A stretch of 64,000 bases of DNA, from assembly GCF_014650695.1 (NCBI RefSeq), contig NZ_BMVL01000009.1, forward strand, positions 30,971-94,970, given 5' to 3'. The notes beneath the pieces were generated by a model that had not been told where the DNA came from, ran no database searches, and saw only the letters and a program-made list of their open reading frames with translations. Below are positions 1 to 7,677 of this stretch, in pieces. Position 1 is the stretch's first letter. The number at the start of each line of letters is the position of its first letter. Source of the DNA: Streptomyces avidinii. Lineage in GTDB: Bacteria > Actinomycetota > Actinomycetes > Streptomycetales > Streptomycetaceae. Position numbers and translations under genes: made by a program.

Positions 1-947
1 TGACCCTCTTCCACTGGGGCGGCCCCCCGGCCCAGGAGCAGGACGGCGACCACGCCTAGAACGCCCGCGGCCAGGATCGCCGCGGCCGCGCCGAGGGTCG
101 TCCCGTCCGGGTGGACCAGCGCCTGGCCGCGCAGTGCCTGCCACGTGACCAGCGCGAACGTCGCTGCGTACACCCCGGACGCCACCAGGGTCAGCCCCAG
201 CCGCACCCGTTCCCGGCGGAGCAGGGCGAAGCGGCCGGCGAGGGCGGCCAGGACGAGTACGAGCAGGGGCAGCAGCTGTAGCGCGTGCATGCCGAAGAAG
301 TGCGGGATGCGCAGGTCGCCACCGGTGGTCGACCAGCCGGTGAGCGCCATGGCGGGCCCGCCGTCCGGCACGCCCACGCTGTGGGCGCCCACCACCGGAG
401 CGCCGTCGACCGCGAGCTGCGCCTCGGTCGGGGTGGTCATCAGGAAGCCGAGTCCGGCGCCCGCGAGGGCGAGCACGGCGGCGATCCGGATCGACCAGGT
501 GGTGGCCCGGTCGGCGGTGCGGAAGCGGAAGAGCAGGACGGCGATGACGAGCGTCGCCGTCCAGAGCACGACGACGGTCGCGGCCATGGCGCTGTAGACC
601 TGTGCGTCGAAGGGCGTCCGCTGGTTGAAGTGGCTCTGACGGCCCCGGGCCGCCTGTCCCGTGATGAGCAGCATCTCCACCAGGCTCGCCGCGGCGACGA
701 CCGTACCGGCCCACCAGGCAGGCCTGCGCAGGCGCGGGCGGGCGGCTACGGCGAGGGAGATCATCCAGGCCAGGCTGAGCGAGTAGCCGACGAACGAGAC
801 GGCGAACTTGAAGGGCTTGGCCCAGATCGGGGCGCCGACCAGCATCCGGTCGTCGACGGCGAGCCCCACGGCTGAGCCGACGGCCCACACCGCCATCACT
901 GCGGCGAACAGCGTCAGTGGACGGTGCCAGGTACGTAACGCAGACAT
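1..947 (-). CDS. Multi-pass membrane protein, C-terminus outside window
   Basis: The reading frame starts at ATG 947 and runs off the left edge without a stop, so about 315 residues are visible. I see at least eight hydrophobic stretches, for example near residues 10-30, 45-67, 77-95, 118-140, 151-170 and 215-240, so this is a polytopic inner-membrane protein. A strong purine-rich site (AGGGGG, 951-957) precedes the start. I do not recognise a named family and no catalytic motif is evident. It diverges from a MerR regulator with about 100 bases between start codons, and a nested inverted repeat lies in that gap, so it is probably the regulator's target. Function unknown. Confidence 0.8.
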   Translation of the reverse strand, partial: MSALRTWHRPLTLFAAVMAVWAVGSAVGLAVDDRMLVGAPIWAKPFKFAVSFVGYSLSLAWMISLAVAARPRLRRPAWWAGTVVAAASLVEMLLITGQAARGRQSHFNQRTPFDAQVYSAMAATVVVLWTATLVIAVLLFRFRTADRATTWSIRIAAVLALAGAGLGFLMTTPTEAQLAVDGAPVVGAHSVGVPDGGPAMALTGWSTTGGDLRIPHFFGMHALQLLPLLVLVLAALAGRFALLRRERVRLGLTLVASGVYAATFALVTWQALRGQALVHPDGTTLGAAAAILAAGVLGVVAVLLLGRGAAPVEEG

Positions 948-965
948 GGGGCCCCCTAAGGAACG

Positions 966-1003
966 GATAGTGGCGCTTACCGCTATCTGATAGCGCCACT
1001 ATC
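966..1003. promoter_or_regulatory. Nested inverted-repeat operator between membrane gene and merR
   Basis: An outer perfect 11-bp inverted repeat (GATAGTGGCGC at 966-976, GCGCCACTATC at 993-1003) encloses an inner perfect 7-bp repeat (CGCTATC at 981-987, GATAGCG at 989-995). It sits 19 bases upstream of the membrane-gene start and 45 bases upstream of merR. MerR proteins bind dyads lying in promoter spacers. Assignment of this dyad to the adjacent regulator is inference from position. Confidence 0.7.
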
Positions 1004-1048
1004 TATGATGGGCGGGCAACAGGGCAAGGAGAAACGAGTGAACACGCC

Positions 1049-1696
1049 ATGCGCATCGGAGAGTTGAGCCGCCGTACCGGGGTGCCGGTACCGACGATCA
1101 AGTACTACGTCCGGGAAGGCCTGCTGCCGGCGGGCGAGTTGAGCAGTCCCAACCAGGCCAGCTACGACGAGGGGCACGAGCGCCGGCTGCGCCTGGTCCG
1201 CGCGCTGCTGGAGGTCGGCGGGCTGTCGGTGGCGGCCATCGGCGATGTCCTCACGGCGATCGACGACAAGGAGCAGCCGGTGCACAAGCTGCTCGGCACC
1301 GCGGCCCGGCGGATGGTGCCCGAGTACGGTGACGCTGCCGGCCAGGACGATGCCGAGGCGGTACTGGCCCGGGAGAAGGTGGCACGGCTGATCGAGGCGC
1401 GCGGCTGGCACGTCGGGCCCGGCAACAAGGCCGTCGGCGCGCTGGAGGCCGCGCTCGCCTCACTCGCGCGGGTGGGCCACGGCTCCTTCGCCGAACTCCT
1501 CGACGACTACGCCGAGGCGGCCGAGCAGGTGGCCCGGGTCGATCTGGAGTACACGGCCCGCCGGGTGGACCGGGAGGGCCTGGTCGAGGCGGTGGTCGTG
1601 GGCACCGTGGTGGGCGACGCGATGTTCGCGGCCCTGCGCAGGATGGCCCAGGTGGACGCCTCCTCCCGCATCTTCGCTCAGGAGCTGCCGGAGTAG
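1049..1696 (+). CDS. MerR family transcriptional regulator
   Basis: A 215-residue protein beginning with the typical MerR winged helix (MRIGELSRRTGVPVPTIKYY, residues 1-20, continuing to about residue 70). The rest is a helical C-terminal region with no cysteine cluster, so a metal sensor is unlikely. The ATG at 1049 is fixed by the conserved MRIGELS beginning, although the AAGGAG at 1026-1031 lies 17 bases away, an unusually long spacing. It diverges from a membrane protein and probably controls that gene and itself through the dyad at 966-1003. The effector is unknown. Confidence 0.9.
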   Translation: MRIGELSRRTGVPVPTIKYYVREGLLPAGELSSPNQASYDEGHERRLRLVRALLEVGGLSVAAIGDVLTAIDDKEQPVHKLLGTAARRMVPEYGDAAGQDDAEAVLAREKVARLIEARGWHVGPGNKAVGALEAALASLARVGHGSFAELLDDYAEAAEQVARVDLEYTARRVDREGLVEAVVVGTVVGDAMFAALRRMAQVDASSRIFAQELPE

Positions 1697-1754
1697 CAGA
1701 GCGCGAGAAGCAGGAGGAGGCCGGTCCACCCGGGCCGGGTGCTGCGGTACGCGG

Positions 1755-3437
1755 TTACGCCTGGCGGCGGACCTCCACCACCCGGAAGCGGTTCGCGACG
1801 AAGGCGCCGTCGCACAGCGCCGCGTTGGCCGCCGGGTTGCCGCCGGAGCCGTGGAAGTCCGAGAACGCGGCGGTCTGGTTGACGAACACTCCACCGGTCA
1901 GGTTCAGCGAGAGCTGCGCGGACTCCTCCAGGCAGACCTCCTCGATCGCCCGCTCGGTGTCCGCCGACGTCGTGTACGCGCCCACCGTCATGGCGCCCTT
2001 CTCCCGCACCGTGCGGCGCAGCAGTTCGAGGGCGTCGGCGGTGGTGTCCACGGCAACCGCGAACGAGACCGGGCCGAAGCACTCGGACAGGTACGGCGCC
2101 TCCGGGTCGGGCTTGGCCGCGTCCAGCTTGACCATCACCGGGGTGCGGACCACGGCGTCCGGGAACTCGGGATTCGTGACCTCGCGGGAGGCCAGGGCGA
2201 CCTCGCCCAGGGCGGACGCGGCCTCCAGCCGGGCCTTGACGTCCGGGTTGACCAGCGCGCCGAGCAGCGCGTTGGCCCGGGCGTCGTCGCCCAGCAGGCC
2301 GCCGACCGAGGCGGCGAGGTCGGCGACGACCTCGTCGTATGTCTTGTGGCCGGCGTCCGTCGCGATGCCGTCGCGCGGGATCAGCAGGTTCTGCGGGGTG
2401 GTGCACATCTGGCCGCTGTACAGGGACAGCGAGAAGGCCAGGTTGGACAGCATGCCCTTGTAGTTGTCGGTGGAGTCCAGGACGACCGTGTTGACGCCGG
2501 CCTTCTCCGTGTAGACCTGCGCCTGGCGGGCGTTGGTCTCCAGCCAGTCACCGAACTCGGTGGACCCGGTGTAGTCGATCAGCTTGATCTCGGGGCGGAC
2601 GGCGAGCGCCTTGGCGATGCCCTCGCCCGGGCGCTCGACCGCGAGCGCCACCAGGTTCTGGTCGAAGCCCGCCTCCGCCAGGACCTCCCGCGCGACCAGG
2701 ACGGTCAGCGCGAGCGGCAGTACGGCCCGCGGGTGCGGCTTGACCAGCACCGCGTTGCCGGTGGCGAGGGAGGCGAAGAGGCCCGGATAGCCGTTCCAGG
2801 TCGGGAAGGTGTTGCAGCCGATCATGAGGGCGATGCCGCGCGGGACGGCGGTGAAGCTCTTGCCGAGCTCCAGCGGGTCCTTCTTGCCCTGCGGCTTCGA
2901 CCAGTCGGCCCGGCCCGGGACCCGGGTCTGCTCCTCGTACGCGTAGGCCACGGCCTCCAGGCCGCGGTCCTGTGCGTGCGGGCCGCCGGCCTGGAACGCC
3001 ATCATGAAGGCCTGGCCGCTGGTGTGCATGACCGCGTGCGCGAACTCGTGGGTCCGGGCGGAAATGCGGGCCAGGATCTCGATACAGACCAGGGCGCGCG
3101 CCTCGGGTCCCGCGTCGCGCCAGGCACCCATGCCGGCCTTCATCGCGGGCAGCAGCACGTCCGGGTCCACGTGCGGGTACTCGACACCCAGCTCCGGGCC
3201 GTACGGGGACACCTCGGCGCCCGTCCAGCCGTCGGTGCCGGGCTGGCCGAGGTCCAGCCGCGTGCCGCGGAGGGCCTCGAAGGCGGCGAGCCCGTCGGCG
3301 GGGGCGGTCTCGCCGTACGCCTTGGGGTGTTCGGGATGCGGGGACCAGTAGGCGCGGCTGCGGATCGCCGACAGGGCCTGGTCCAGGGTGGGCCGGTGCT
3401 TGGCGGACAGCTGGGGGACGGTGAGCTCGGCGGCCAT
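1755..3437 (-). CDS. paaN: Phenylacetic acid degradation protein PaaN (aldehyde dehydrogenase family)
   Basis: A 560-residue aldehyde-dehydrogenase-fold protein that matches the PaaN type. The cofactor-binding segment LIDYTGSTEFG is near residues 286-296, a candidate general-base Glu is in EKAGVN (about 311), and the catalytic cysteine is in SGQMCTTPQN (about C345). PaaN-type enzymes are linked to oxidation of the ring-opening semialdehyde of phenylacetyl-CoA breakdown. There is no fused hydratase domain like that of PaaZ. The start ATG 3437 follows a GAGGAG site. It diverges from a hydroxyacyl-CoA dehydrogenase and TetR gene across a PaaR-like operator. No paaABCDE genes are in view, so the physiological substrate is inferred from family only. 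Confidence 0.87.
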   Translation of the reverse strand: MAAELTVPQLSAKHRPTLDQALSAIRSRAYWSPHPEHPKAYGETAPADGLAAFEALRGTRLDLGQPGTDGWTGAEVSPYGPELGVEYPHVDPDVLLPAMKAGMGAWRDAGPEARALVCIEILARISARTHEFAHAVMHTSGQAFMMAFQAGGPHAQDRGLEAVAYAYEEQTRVPGRADWSKPQGKKDPLELGKSFTAVPRGIALMIGCNTFPTWNGYPGLFASLATGNAVLVKPHPRAVLPLALTVLVAREVLAEAGFDQNLVALAVERPGEGIAKALAVRPEIKLIDYTGSTEFGDWLETNARQAQVYTEKAGVNTVVLDSTDNYKGMLSNLAFSLSLYSGQMCTTPQNLLIPRDGIATDAGHKTYDEVVADLAASVGGLLGDDARANALLGALVNPDVKARLEAASALGEVALASREVTNPEFPDAVVRTPVMVKLDAAKPDPEAPYLSECFGPVSFAVAVDTTADALELLRRTVREKGAMTVGAYTTSADTERAIEEVCLEESAQLSLNLTGGVFVNQTAAFSDFHGSGGNPAANAALCDGAFVANRFRVVEVRRQA

Positions 3438-3492
3438 CAGGGACCAACTCCTCGTTGAGCCGGGCGAAGGAGAGCAGACTGGAGTTAGAGTA

Positions 3493-3506
3493 ACCGAACG
3501 ATCGGT
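3493..3506. promoter_or_regulatory. PaaR-like TetR operator between paaN and the hydroxyacyl-CoA dehydrogenase gene
   Basis: The palindrome ACCGAACGATCGGT lies midway between the divergent starts at 3437 and 3562. It fits the ACCG-NN-CG-NN-CGGT pattern I recall for actinobacterial PaaR repressors of the TetR family. The adjacent TetR gene at 5070 is the obvious candidate regulator. A near-identical copy lies at 6467-6480. Confidence 0.7.
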
Positions 3507-3561
3507 CGGGACAAGAGGGCCCGACGGACCTGTGGATAAGTGTGTGCGGGAGGATCAGGAC

Positions 3562-5073
3562 ATGACAGCAATCGAGCGGTCCCGCACTGTGGCGGTCGTC
3601 GGGGCGGGCACCATGGGCCAGGGCATCGCCCAGGTCGCTCTTCTCGCAGGTCACCGGGTGCTGATCTACGACATCAACGCCTCCCTCGCCGCCGACGGCG
3701 TCGGTTTCGTCCAGGACCGGGTCGAGCGGATGGCCGCCAAGGGCCGGCTGGACCGCGCCGAGGCCGAGGAGGCGATCGGCCGGATCGCTCCGGCCGGCGA
3801 TCTCGCGGATCTCGCCGGGGCCGCCCTCGTCATCGAGGCGGTGGTCGAGAACGTCACCGTGAAGCAGGCGCTCTTCGCCGCGCTCGAAGAAGTGGTCTCC
3901 CCGGACGCGCTGCTCGCCACCAACACCTCCTCGCTCTCCGTCACCGAGCTCGCCGCCGGACTCGCGCACCCCGGCCGCTTCCTCGGCCTGCACTTCTTCA
4001 ACCCGGCCCCGCTGCTCCCGCTCGTCGAGGTGGTCAGCGGTTTCGCGACCGACCCGGCCGCCGCCGAGCGCGCGTACCGCACGGTCCTCGGCTGGGGGAA
4101 GACGCCGGTCCGCTGCGCCGACACCCCCGGTTTCATCGTCAACCGGATCGCCCGCCCCTTCTACGCCGAGGCCTTCGCGGTGTACGAGGAGCAGGGCGCC
4201 GACCCGGCCACCATCGACGCCGTGCTCCGCGAGAGCGGCGGCTTCAAGATGGGCCCCTTCCAGCTGACCGACCTGATCGGCCAGGACGTCAACGAGGCCG
4301 TGACCCGCTCGGTCTGGGAGTCCTTCTTCCGCAGCCCGAAGTTCACCCCCTCCCTCGCCCAGCGCCGGCTCGTCCAGTCCGGCCGCCTCGGCCGCAAGAG
4401 CGGGCACGGCTGGTACCCGTACGGTCCGGACGCCGAGACCGCGCTCCCGCACACCGCCGCTCCCGAGGAGGCCCCGGCGAAGGTCACCGTCGTCGGTGAC
4501 CTCGGCCCGGCCGCCGAGCTGGCCGACCTGCTGGAGGAGGCCGGGATCGCGGTCGCCGCCACCGAGCAGGGGGGCCCGTACATCCAGCTGCCCGGCGAGG
4601 GCCAGCTGGTCCTCGCGGACGGCAAGACCTCGGTCGAGTTCGCCGATGTCGTCTACTTCGACCTCGCGCTCGACTACCGCGGTGCCACCCGGATCGCGCT
4701 CTCCGCGAGCGAGGACACCAGCGAGCGGACCCTCGCCGAGGCGATCGGCCTCTTCCAGAAGCTGGGCAAGCAGGTCTCCGTGATCGGCGACGTCCCGGGA
4801 ATGATCGTCGCGCGGACCGTCGCGATGCTGATCGACCTGACGGCCGACGCGGTCGCCCGCGGTGCGGCCTCGGCCGAGGACATCGACACGGCGATGCGGC
4901 TCGGCGTCAACTACCCGCTGGGTCCCGTCGAATGGCACGAGCGGCTCGGCCGGGACTTCGCCTACGACCTGCTGCACAACCTCGACGAGCGCTGTCCCGG
5001 GGGCCGGTACGCGCCCTCCCTGGCCCTGTTCAAGCTGGGCTACGCCGCGGACGACGAGGAGGGCGACGAGTGA
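3562..5073 (+). CDS. paaH: 3-hydroxyacyl-CoA dehydrogenase, PaaH type
   Basis: A 503-residue NAD-dependent 3-hydroxyacyl-CoA dehydrogenase. An N-terminal Rossmann domain carries GAGTMGQG at about residues 14-21. The catalytic region contains HFFNPAPLLPLVEVV, and two C-terminal 3HCDH modules follow, the second ending near residue 495. The two-module arrangement matches PaaH/PaaC proteins of phenylacetate breakdown, which oxidise 3-hydroxyadipyl-CoA; other medium-chain substrates are possible. The start ATG 3562 has a GGAGGATC site just upstream. It overlaps the downstream TetR gene by four bases (GTGA), so the two are cotranscribed. The operator at 3493-3506 is 55 bases upstream. Confidence 0.88.
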   Translation: MTAIERSRTVAVVGAGTMGQGIAQVALLAGHRVLIYDINASLAADGVGFVQDRVERMAAKGRLDRAEAEEAIGRIAPAGDLADLAGAALVIEAVVENVTVKQALFAALEEVVSPDALLATNTSSLSVTELAAGLAHPGRFLGLHFFNPAPLLPLVEVVSGFATDPAAAERAYRTVLGWGKTPVRCADTPGFIVNRIARPFYAEAFAVYEEQGADPATIDAVLRESGGFKMGPFQLTDLIGQDVNEAVTRSVWESFFRSPKFTPSLAQRRLVQSGRLGRKSGHGWYPYGPDAETALPHTAAPEEAPAKVTVVGDLGPAAELADLLEEAGIAVAATEQGGPYIQLPGEGQLVLADGKTSVEFADVVYFDLALDYRGATRIALSASEDTSERTLAEAIGLFQKLGKQVSVIGDVPGMIVARTVAMLIDLTADAVARGAASAEDIDTAMRLGVNYPLGPVEWHERLGRDFAYDLLHNLDERCPGGRYAPSLALFKLGYAADDEEGDE

Positions 5074-5657
5074 CGACGGCCAAGCGGGACACGTACACCC
5101 CCGAGACCCTGCTGTCGGTCGCCGTCCAGGTCTTCAACGAGCGCGGCTACGACGGCACCTCCATGGAGCACCTGTCCAAGGCCGCGGGCATCTCGAAGTC
5201 CTCGATCTACCACCACGTCGCGGGCAAGGAAGAGCTGCTGCTGCGGGCCGTCAGCCGCGCCCTCGACGGGCTCTTCGCGATCCTGGAGGAGCCGGGAGCG
5301 GTACGGGGCCGGGCCGTCGAGCGCGTCGAGTACGTCACGCGCCGCACGGTCGAGGTGCTGGTCGGCGAGCTGCCGTACGTGACGCTGCTGCTGCGCGTGC
5401 GCGGCAACACCCGCACCGAGCGGTGGGCGCTGGAGCGCCGGCGCGAGTTCGACCACCAGGTCGCCGACCTGCTCAAGGCGGCGGCCGCGGACGGCGACCT
5501 GCGGGCGGACGTGGACATCCGGCTCGCCACCCGCCTCCTCTTCGGCATGGTGAACTCCCTGGTCGAGTGGTACCGCCCGCACTCGGGCACGGGCCCCGAC
5601 CAGCTCGCGGACGCCGTGGTCCACATGGCCTTCGACGGCCTGCGCACCGTCCGCTGA
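5070..5657 (+). CDS. paaR: TetR/AcrR family regulator, PaaR-like
   Basis: A 195-residue TetR protein with the helix-turn-helix at about residues 10-55 (NERGYDGTSMEHLSKAAGIS then KSSIYHHVAGKEELL), followed by a helical ligand-binding domain. The GTG start at 5070 overlaps the dehydrogenase stop, so regulator and enzyme form one operon. TetR repressors of phenylacetate genes respond to phenylacetyl-CoA. Here that role is inferred from the neighbours paaN and paaH and from the matching operator at 3493-3506. A second similar operator upstream of the first bkd operon suggests a wider regulon. Confidence 0.8.
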   Translation: MTTAKRDTYTPETLLSVAVQVFNERGYDGTSMEHLSKAAGISKSSIYHHVAGKEELLLRAVSRALDGLFAILEEPGAVRGRAVERVEYVTRRTVEVLVGELPYVTLLLRVRGNTRTERWALERRREFDHQVADLLKAAAADGDLRADVDIRLATRLLFGMVNSLVEWYRPHSGTGPDQLADAVVHMAFDGLRTVR

Positions 5658-5680
5658 CGCTGCTGACCCGAGCGCCGACC

Positions 5681-5707
5681 ACCCGACCCACCCGACCCAC
5701 CCGACCC
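5681..5707. repeat. Three tandem copies of a 9-bp unit
   Basis: ACCCGACCC is repeated three times head to tail between the TetR gene and the following terminator. It is too short for a CRISPR or a minisatellite of note and is probably slippage-prone spacer DNA. Confidence 0.8.
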
Positions 5708-5730
5708 ACCCCGGCCCCGCCGGACCCCGA

Positions 5731-5769
5731 ACGCCCCCGGTACGGCCGTGCAGGCCCTGCCGGGGGCGT
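5731..5769. terminator. Bidirectional terminator between the TetR gene and bkdR
   Basis: Perfect 10-bp arms, ACGCCCCCGG (5731-5740) and CCGGGGGCGT (5760-5769), with a 19-base loop lie between the convergent ends of the TetR gene and bkdR. No U-tract follows, as is usual in Streptomyces. Confidence 0.7.
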
Positions 5770-5786
5770 CGTGGCACCCGGACGGC

Positions 5787-6365
5787 CTACTCCTCGCTGA
5801 TCGCCGCGGAACCGCCGACCGGGCCGGGGCCCGGGCCCGCGTCCAGGAGATCCGTTTCCTCGAACACCAGCAGGGTCCGCGTCGAGAGGACCTCCGGGAT
5901 GGCCTGGAGGCGGGTCAGGACCAGCTCGCGCAGGGTCCGGTTGTCCGGGGTGTGCACCAGCAGCAGGACATCGAAGTCCCCGCTGACCAGCGCGATGTGC
6001 GCGGCGCCCGGGAGCTCGCGCAGCTGCTCGCGGACCGTCCGCCAGGAGTTCTGGACGATCTTCAGGGTGATATAGGCGGATGCGCCCTGGCCTGCGCGTT
6101 CGTGATTGACGCGGGCCGTGAACCCGCGGATCACCCCGTCGTCGATGAGCCGGTTGATCCGGGCGTAGGCATTCGCCCGCGAGACGTGCACCTGCTCCGC
6201 CACCGACCGTATGGACGCCCGTCCGTCCGCCTGGAGCAGTCGCATGATCGACCGGTCGATCGGATCCAGGGGACGGGGGGTGGCGGGCGGGACCGCGGAG
6301 GCTCCCGGTGCGCCCCCCGGCGGAGCCGGTGCGGAACCCGGTCCGGCCATTTGTTCATCCGGCAT
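5787..6365 (-). CDS. bkdR: Lrp/AsnC family transcriptional regulator BkdR
   Basis: About 192 residues. After a Pro/Ala-rich N-terminal tail comes an Lrp-type helix-turn-helix (DPIDRSIMRLLQADGRASIR, then VAEQVHVSRANAYARINRL). The ligand-sensing RAM/AsnC domain then contains ALVSGDFDVLLLVHTPDNR. Lrp-family BkdR proteins control branched-chain keto acid dehydrogenase operons, and this gene diverges directly from bkdABC. I chose ATG 6365 (MPDEQ) because a GAGAGGGAGG site lies just upstream; ATG 6350 is an alternative. The likely effectors are branched-chain amino acids or their keto acids. Confidence 0.87.
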   Translation of the reverse strand: MPDEQMAGPGSAPAPPGGAPGASAVPPATPRPLDPIDRSIMRLLQADGRASIRSVAEQVHVSRANAYARINRLIDDGVIRGFTARVNHERAGQGASAYITLKIVQNSWRTVREQLRELPGAAHIALVSGDFDVLLLVHTPDNRTLRELVLTRLQAIPEVLSTRTLLVFEETDLLDAGPGPGPVGGSAAISEE

Positions 6366-6466
6366 TGCCCGATGCCTCCCTCTCCTGGACGTCCTGCATC
6401 CATCCCAGGGCCCCGACGCCAGTTTGTCCACAGCCTGGAGCCGCCTGTAGCCAAATTGCGCGGACA

Positions 6467-6480
6467 ACCGAACAATCGGT
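6467..6480. promoter_or_regulatory. Second PaaR-like operator, upstream of the first bkdABC operon
   Basis: The palindrome ACCGAACAATCGGT differs at one base from the copy at 3493-3506 and shares the flanking A on its left. It lies 63 bases upstream of the E1-alpha start and about 100 bases upstream of bkdR, inside the divergent promoter region. It implies that the TetR protein encoded at 5070 may also control this operon. Confidence 0.65.
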
Positions 6481-6543
6481 AGGTGAGGGGCCTCACACCC
6501 GGGGCACCCCCTGCCCGCTTCCCACGAGGAGGTGTACGCCGCC

Positions 6544-7677
6544 ATGACGGTCCAAGAGCTGCCCGGTGCCGGTGCGTCCCACCGTTCCACCCCGCCCGCC
6601 TGGAGGCCCCGTACGGATGCCGCCCCGCTGCTCCCGGACCCCGAGCCCTACCGGGTGCTGGGCACCGAGGCGGCCGACGGCCTCGACCCGGAGCTGATGC
6701 GCCGCTGCTACGCCGAGCTGGTGCGCGGCCGGCGCTACAACGCCCAGGCCACGGCGCTCACCAAGCAGGGCCGGCTTGCCGTCTACCCCTCCACCGTGGG
6801 CCAGGAGGCCTGCGAGATCGCGGCCGCGCTGGTCCTGGAGGACCAGGACTGGCTGTTCCCGAGCTACCGCGACACCCTGGCGGCCGTGGCGCGCGGCCTG
6901 GACCCCGTCCAGGCACTGACGCTGCTGCGCGGCGACTGGCACACCGGGTACGACCCGCGTGAGCACCGCATAGCCCCGCTCTCGACCCCGCTCGCCACCC
7001 AGCTGCCGCACGCGGTGGGCCTGGCGCACGCGGCCCGGCTGCGCGGTGACGACGTCGTCGCGCTCGCCATGGTCGGCGACGGCGGCACCAGCGAGGGCGA
7101 CTTCCACGAGGCGCTGAACTTCGCCGCCGTCTGGCAGGCCCCGGTGGTCTTCCTCGTGCAGAACAACGGCTTCGCGATCTCCGTCCCGCTCGCCAAGCAG
7201 ACCGCCGCCCCGACGTTGGCCCACAAGGCCGTGGGGTACGGGATGCCCGGCCGGCTGGTCGACGGCAACGACATCGCCGCGATGCACGAGGTGCTCTCCG
7301 AGGCGGTCCGGCGGGCCCGGTCCGGAGGCGGCCCGACCCTGATCGAGGCCGTCACGTACCGGATGGAGGCCCACACGAACGCCGACGACGCGACCCGCTA
7401 CCGCGGTGACGCCGAGGTCGAGGCCTGGAAGGCGCACGACCCGATCGATCTGCTGGAGCGTGAGCTGACCGCCCGCGGCATCATCGACGAGGCGGCGATC
7501 CGCTCGGCGCGCGACGAGGCCGAGACGATGGCCGCGGCGCTCCGCGAGGGGATGAACGCGGACCCGGTGGTGGACCCGATGGACCTGTTCGCGCACGTGT
7601 ACGCGGAGCAGACGGACCGACTGCGCGAGCAGGCGGCCATGCTCCGTGCAGAGCTGGAAGCCGAGGACCAGGCGTGA
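6544..7677 (+). CDS. bkdA: Branched-chain keto acid dehydrogenase E1 alpha subunit (first copy)
   Basis: A 377-residue E1 alpha subunit. The thiamine diphosphate motif runs from GDG (178-180) to NN (207-208), with GDGGTSEGDFHEALNF between. With E1 beta it decarboxylates the keto acids of Val, Leu and Ile and passes the acyl group to the lipoyl arm of E2, supplying isobutyryl-, isovaleryl- and 2-methylbutyryl-CoA starters for branched fatty acids and polyketides. Of the in-frame starts, ATG 6544 is preferred to GTG 6532 because AGGAGG at 6527-6532 is spaced 11 bases from it. First gene of a three-gene operon. Confidence 0.93.
   Translation: MTVQELPGAGASHRSTPPAWRPRTDAAPLLPDPEPYRVLGTEAADGLDPELMRRCYAELVRGRRYNAQATALTKQGRLAVYPSTVGQEACEIAAALVLEDQDWLFPSYRDTLAAVARGLDPVQALTLLRGDWHTGYDPREHRIAPLSTPLATQLPHAVGLAHAARLRGDDVVALAMVGDGGTSEGDFHEALNFAAVWQAPVVFLVQNNGFAISVPLAKQTAAPTLAHKAVGYGMPGRLVDGNDIAAMHEVLSEAVRRARSGGGPTLIEAVTYRMEAHTNADDATRYRGDAEVEAWKAHDPIDLLERELTARGIIDEAAIRSARDEAETMAAALREGMNADPVVDPMDLFAHVYAEQTDRLREQAAMLRAELEAEDQA

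Noticed and set aside
3388..3561. N-terminal extension of the hydroxyacyl-CoA dehydrogenase
   Set aside because: The Rossmann domain begins right after ATG 3562, which has a ribosome site, and the extension spans the operator and the paaN start.
5681..5707. Short tandem repeats as a CRISPR or minisatellite
   Set aside because: Only three 9-bp units with no spacers.
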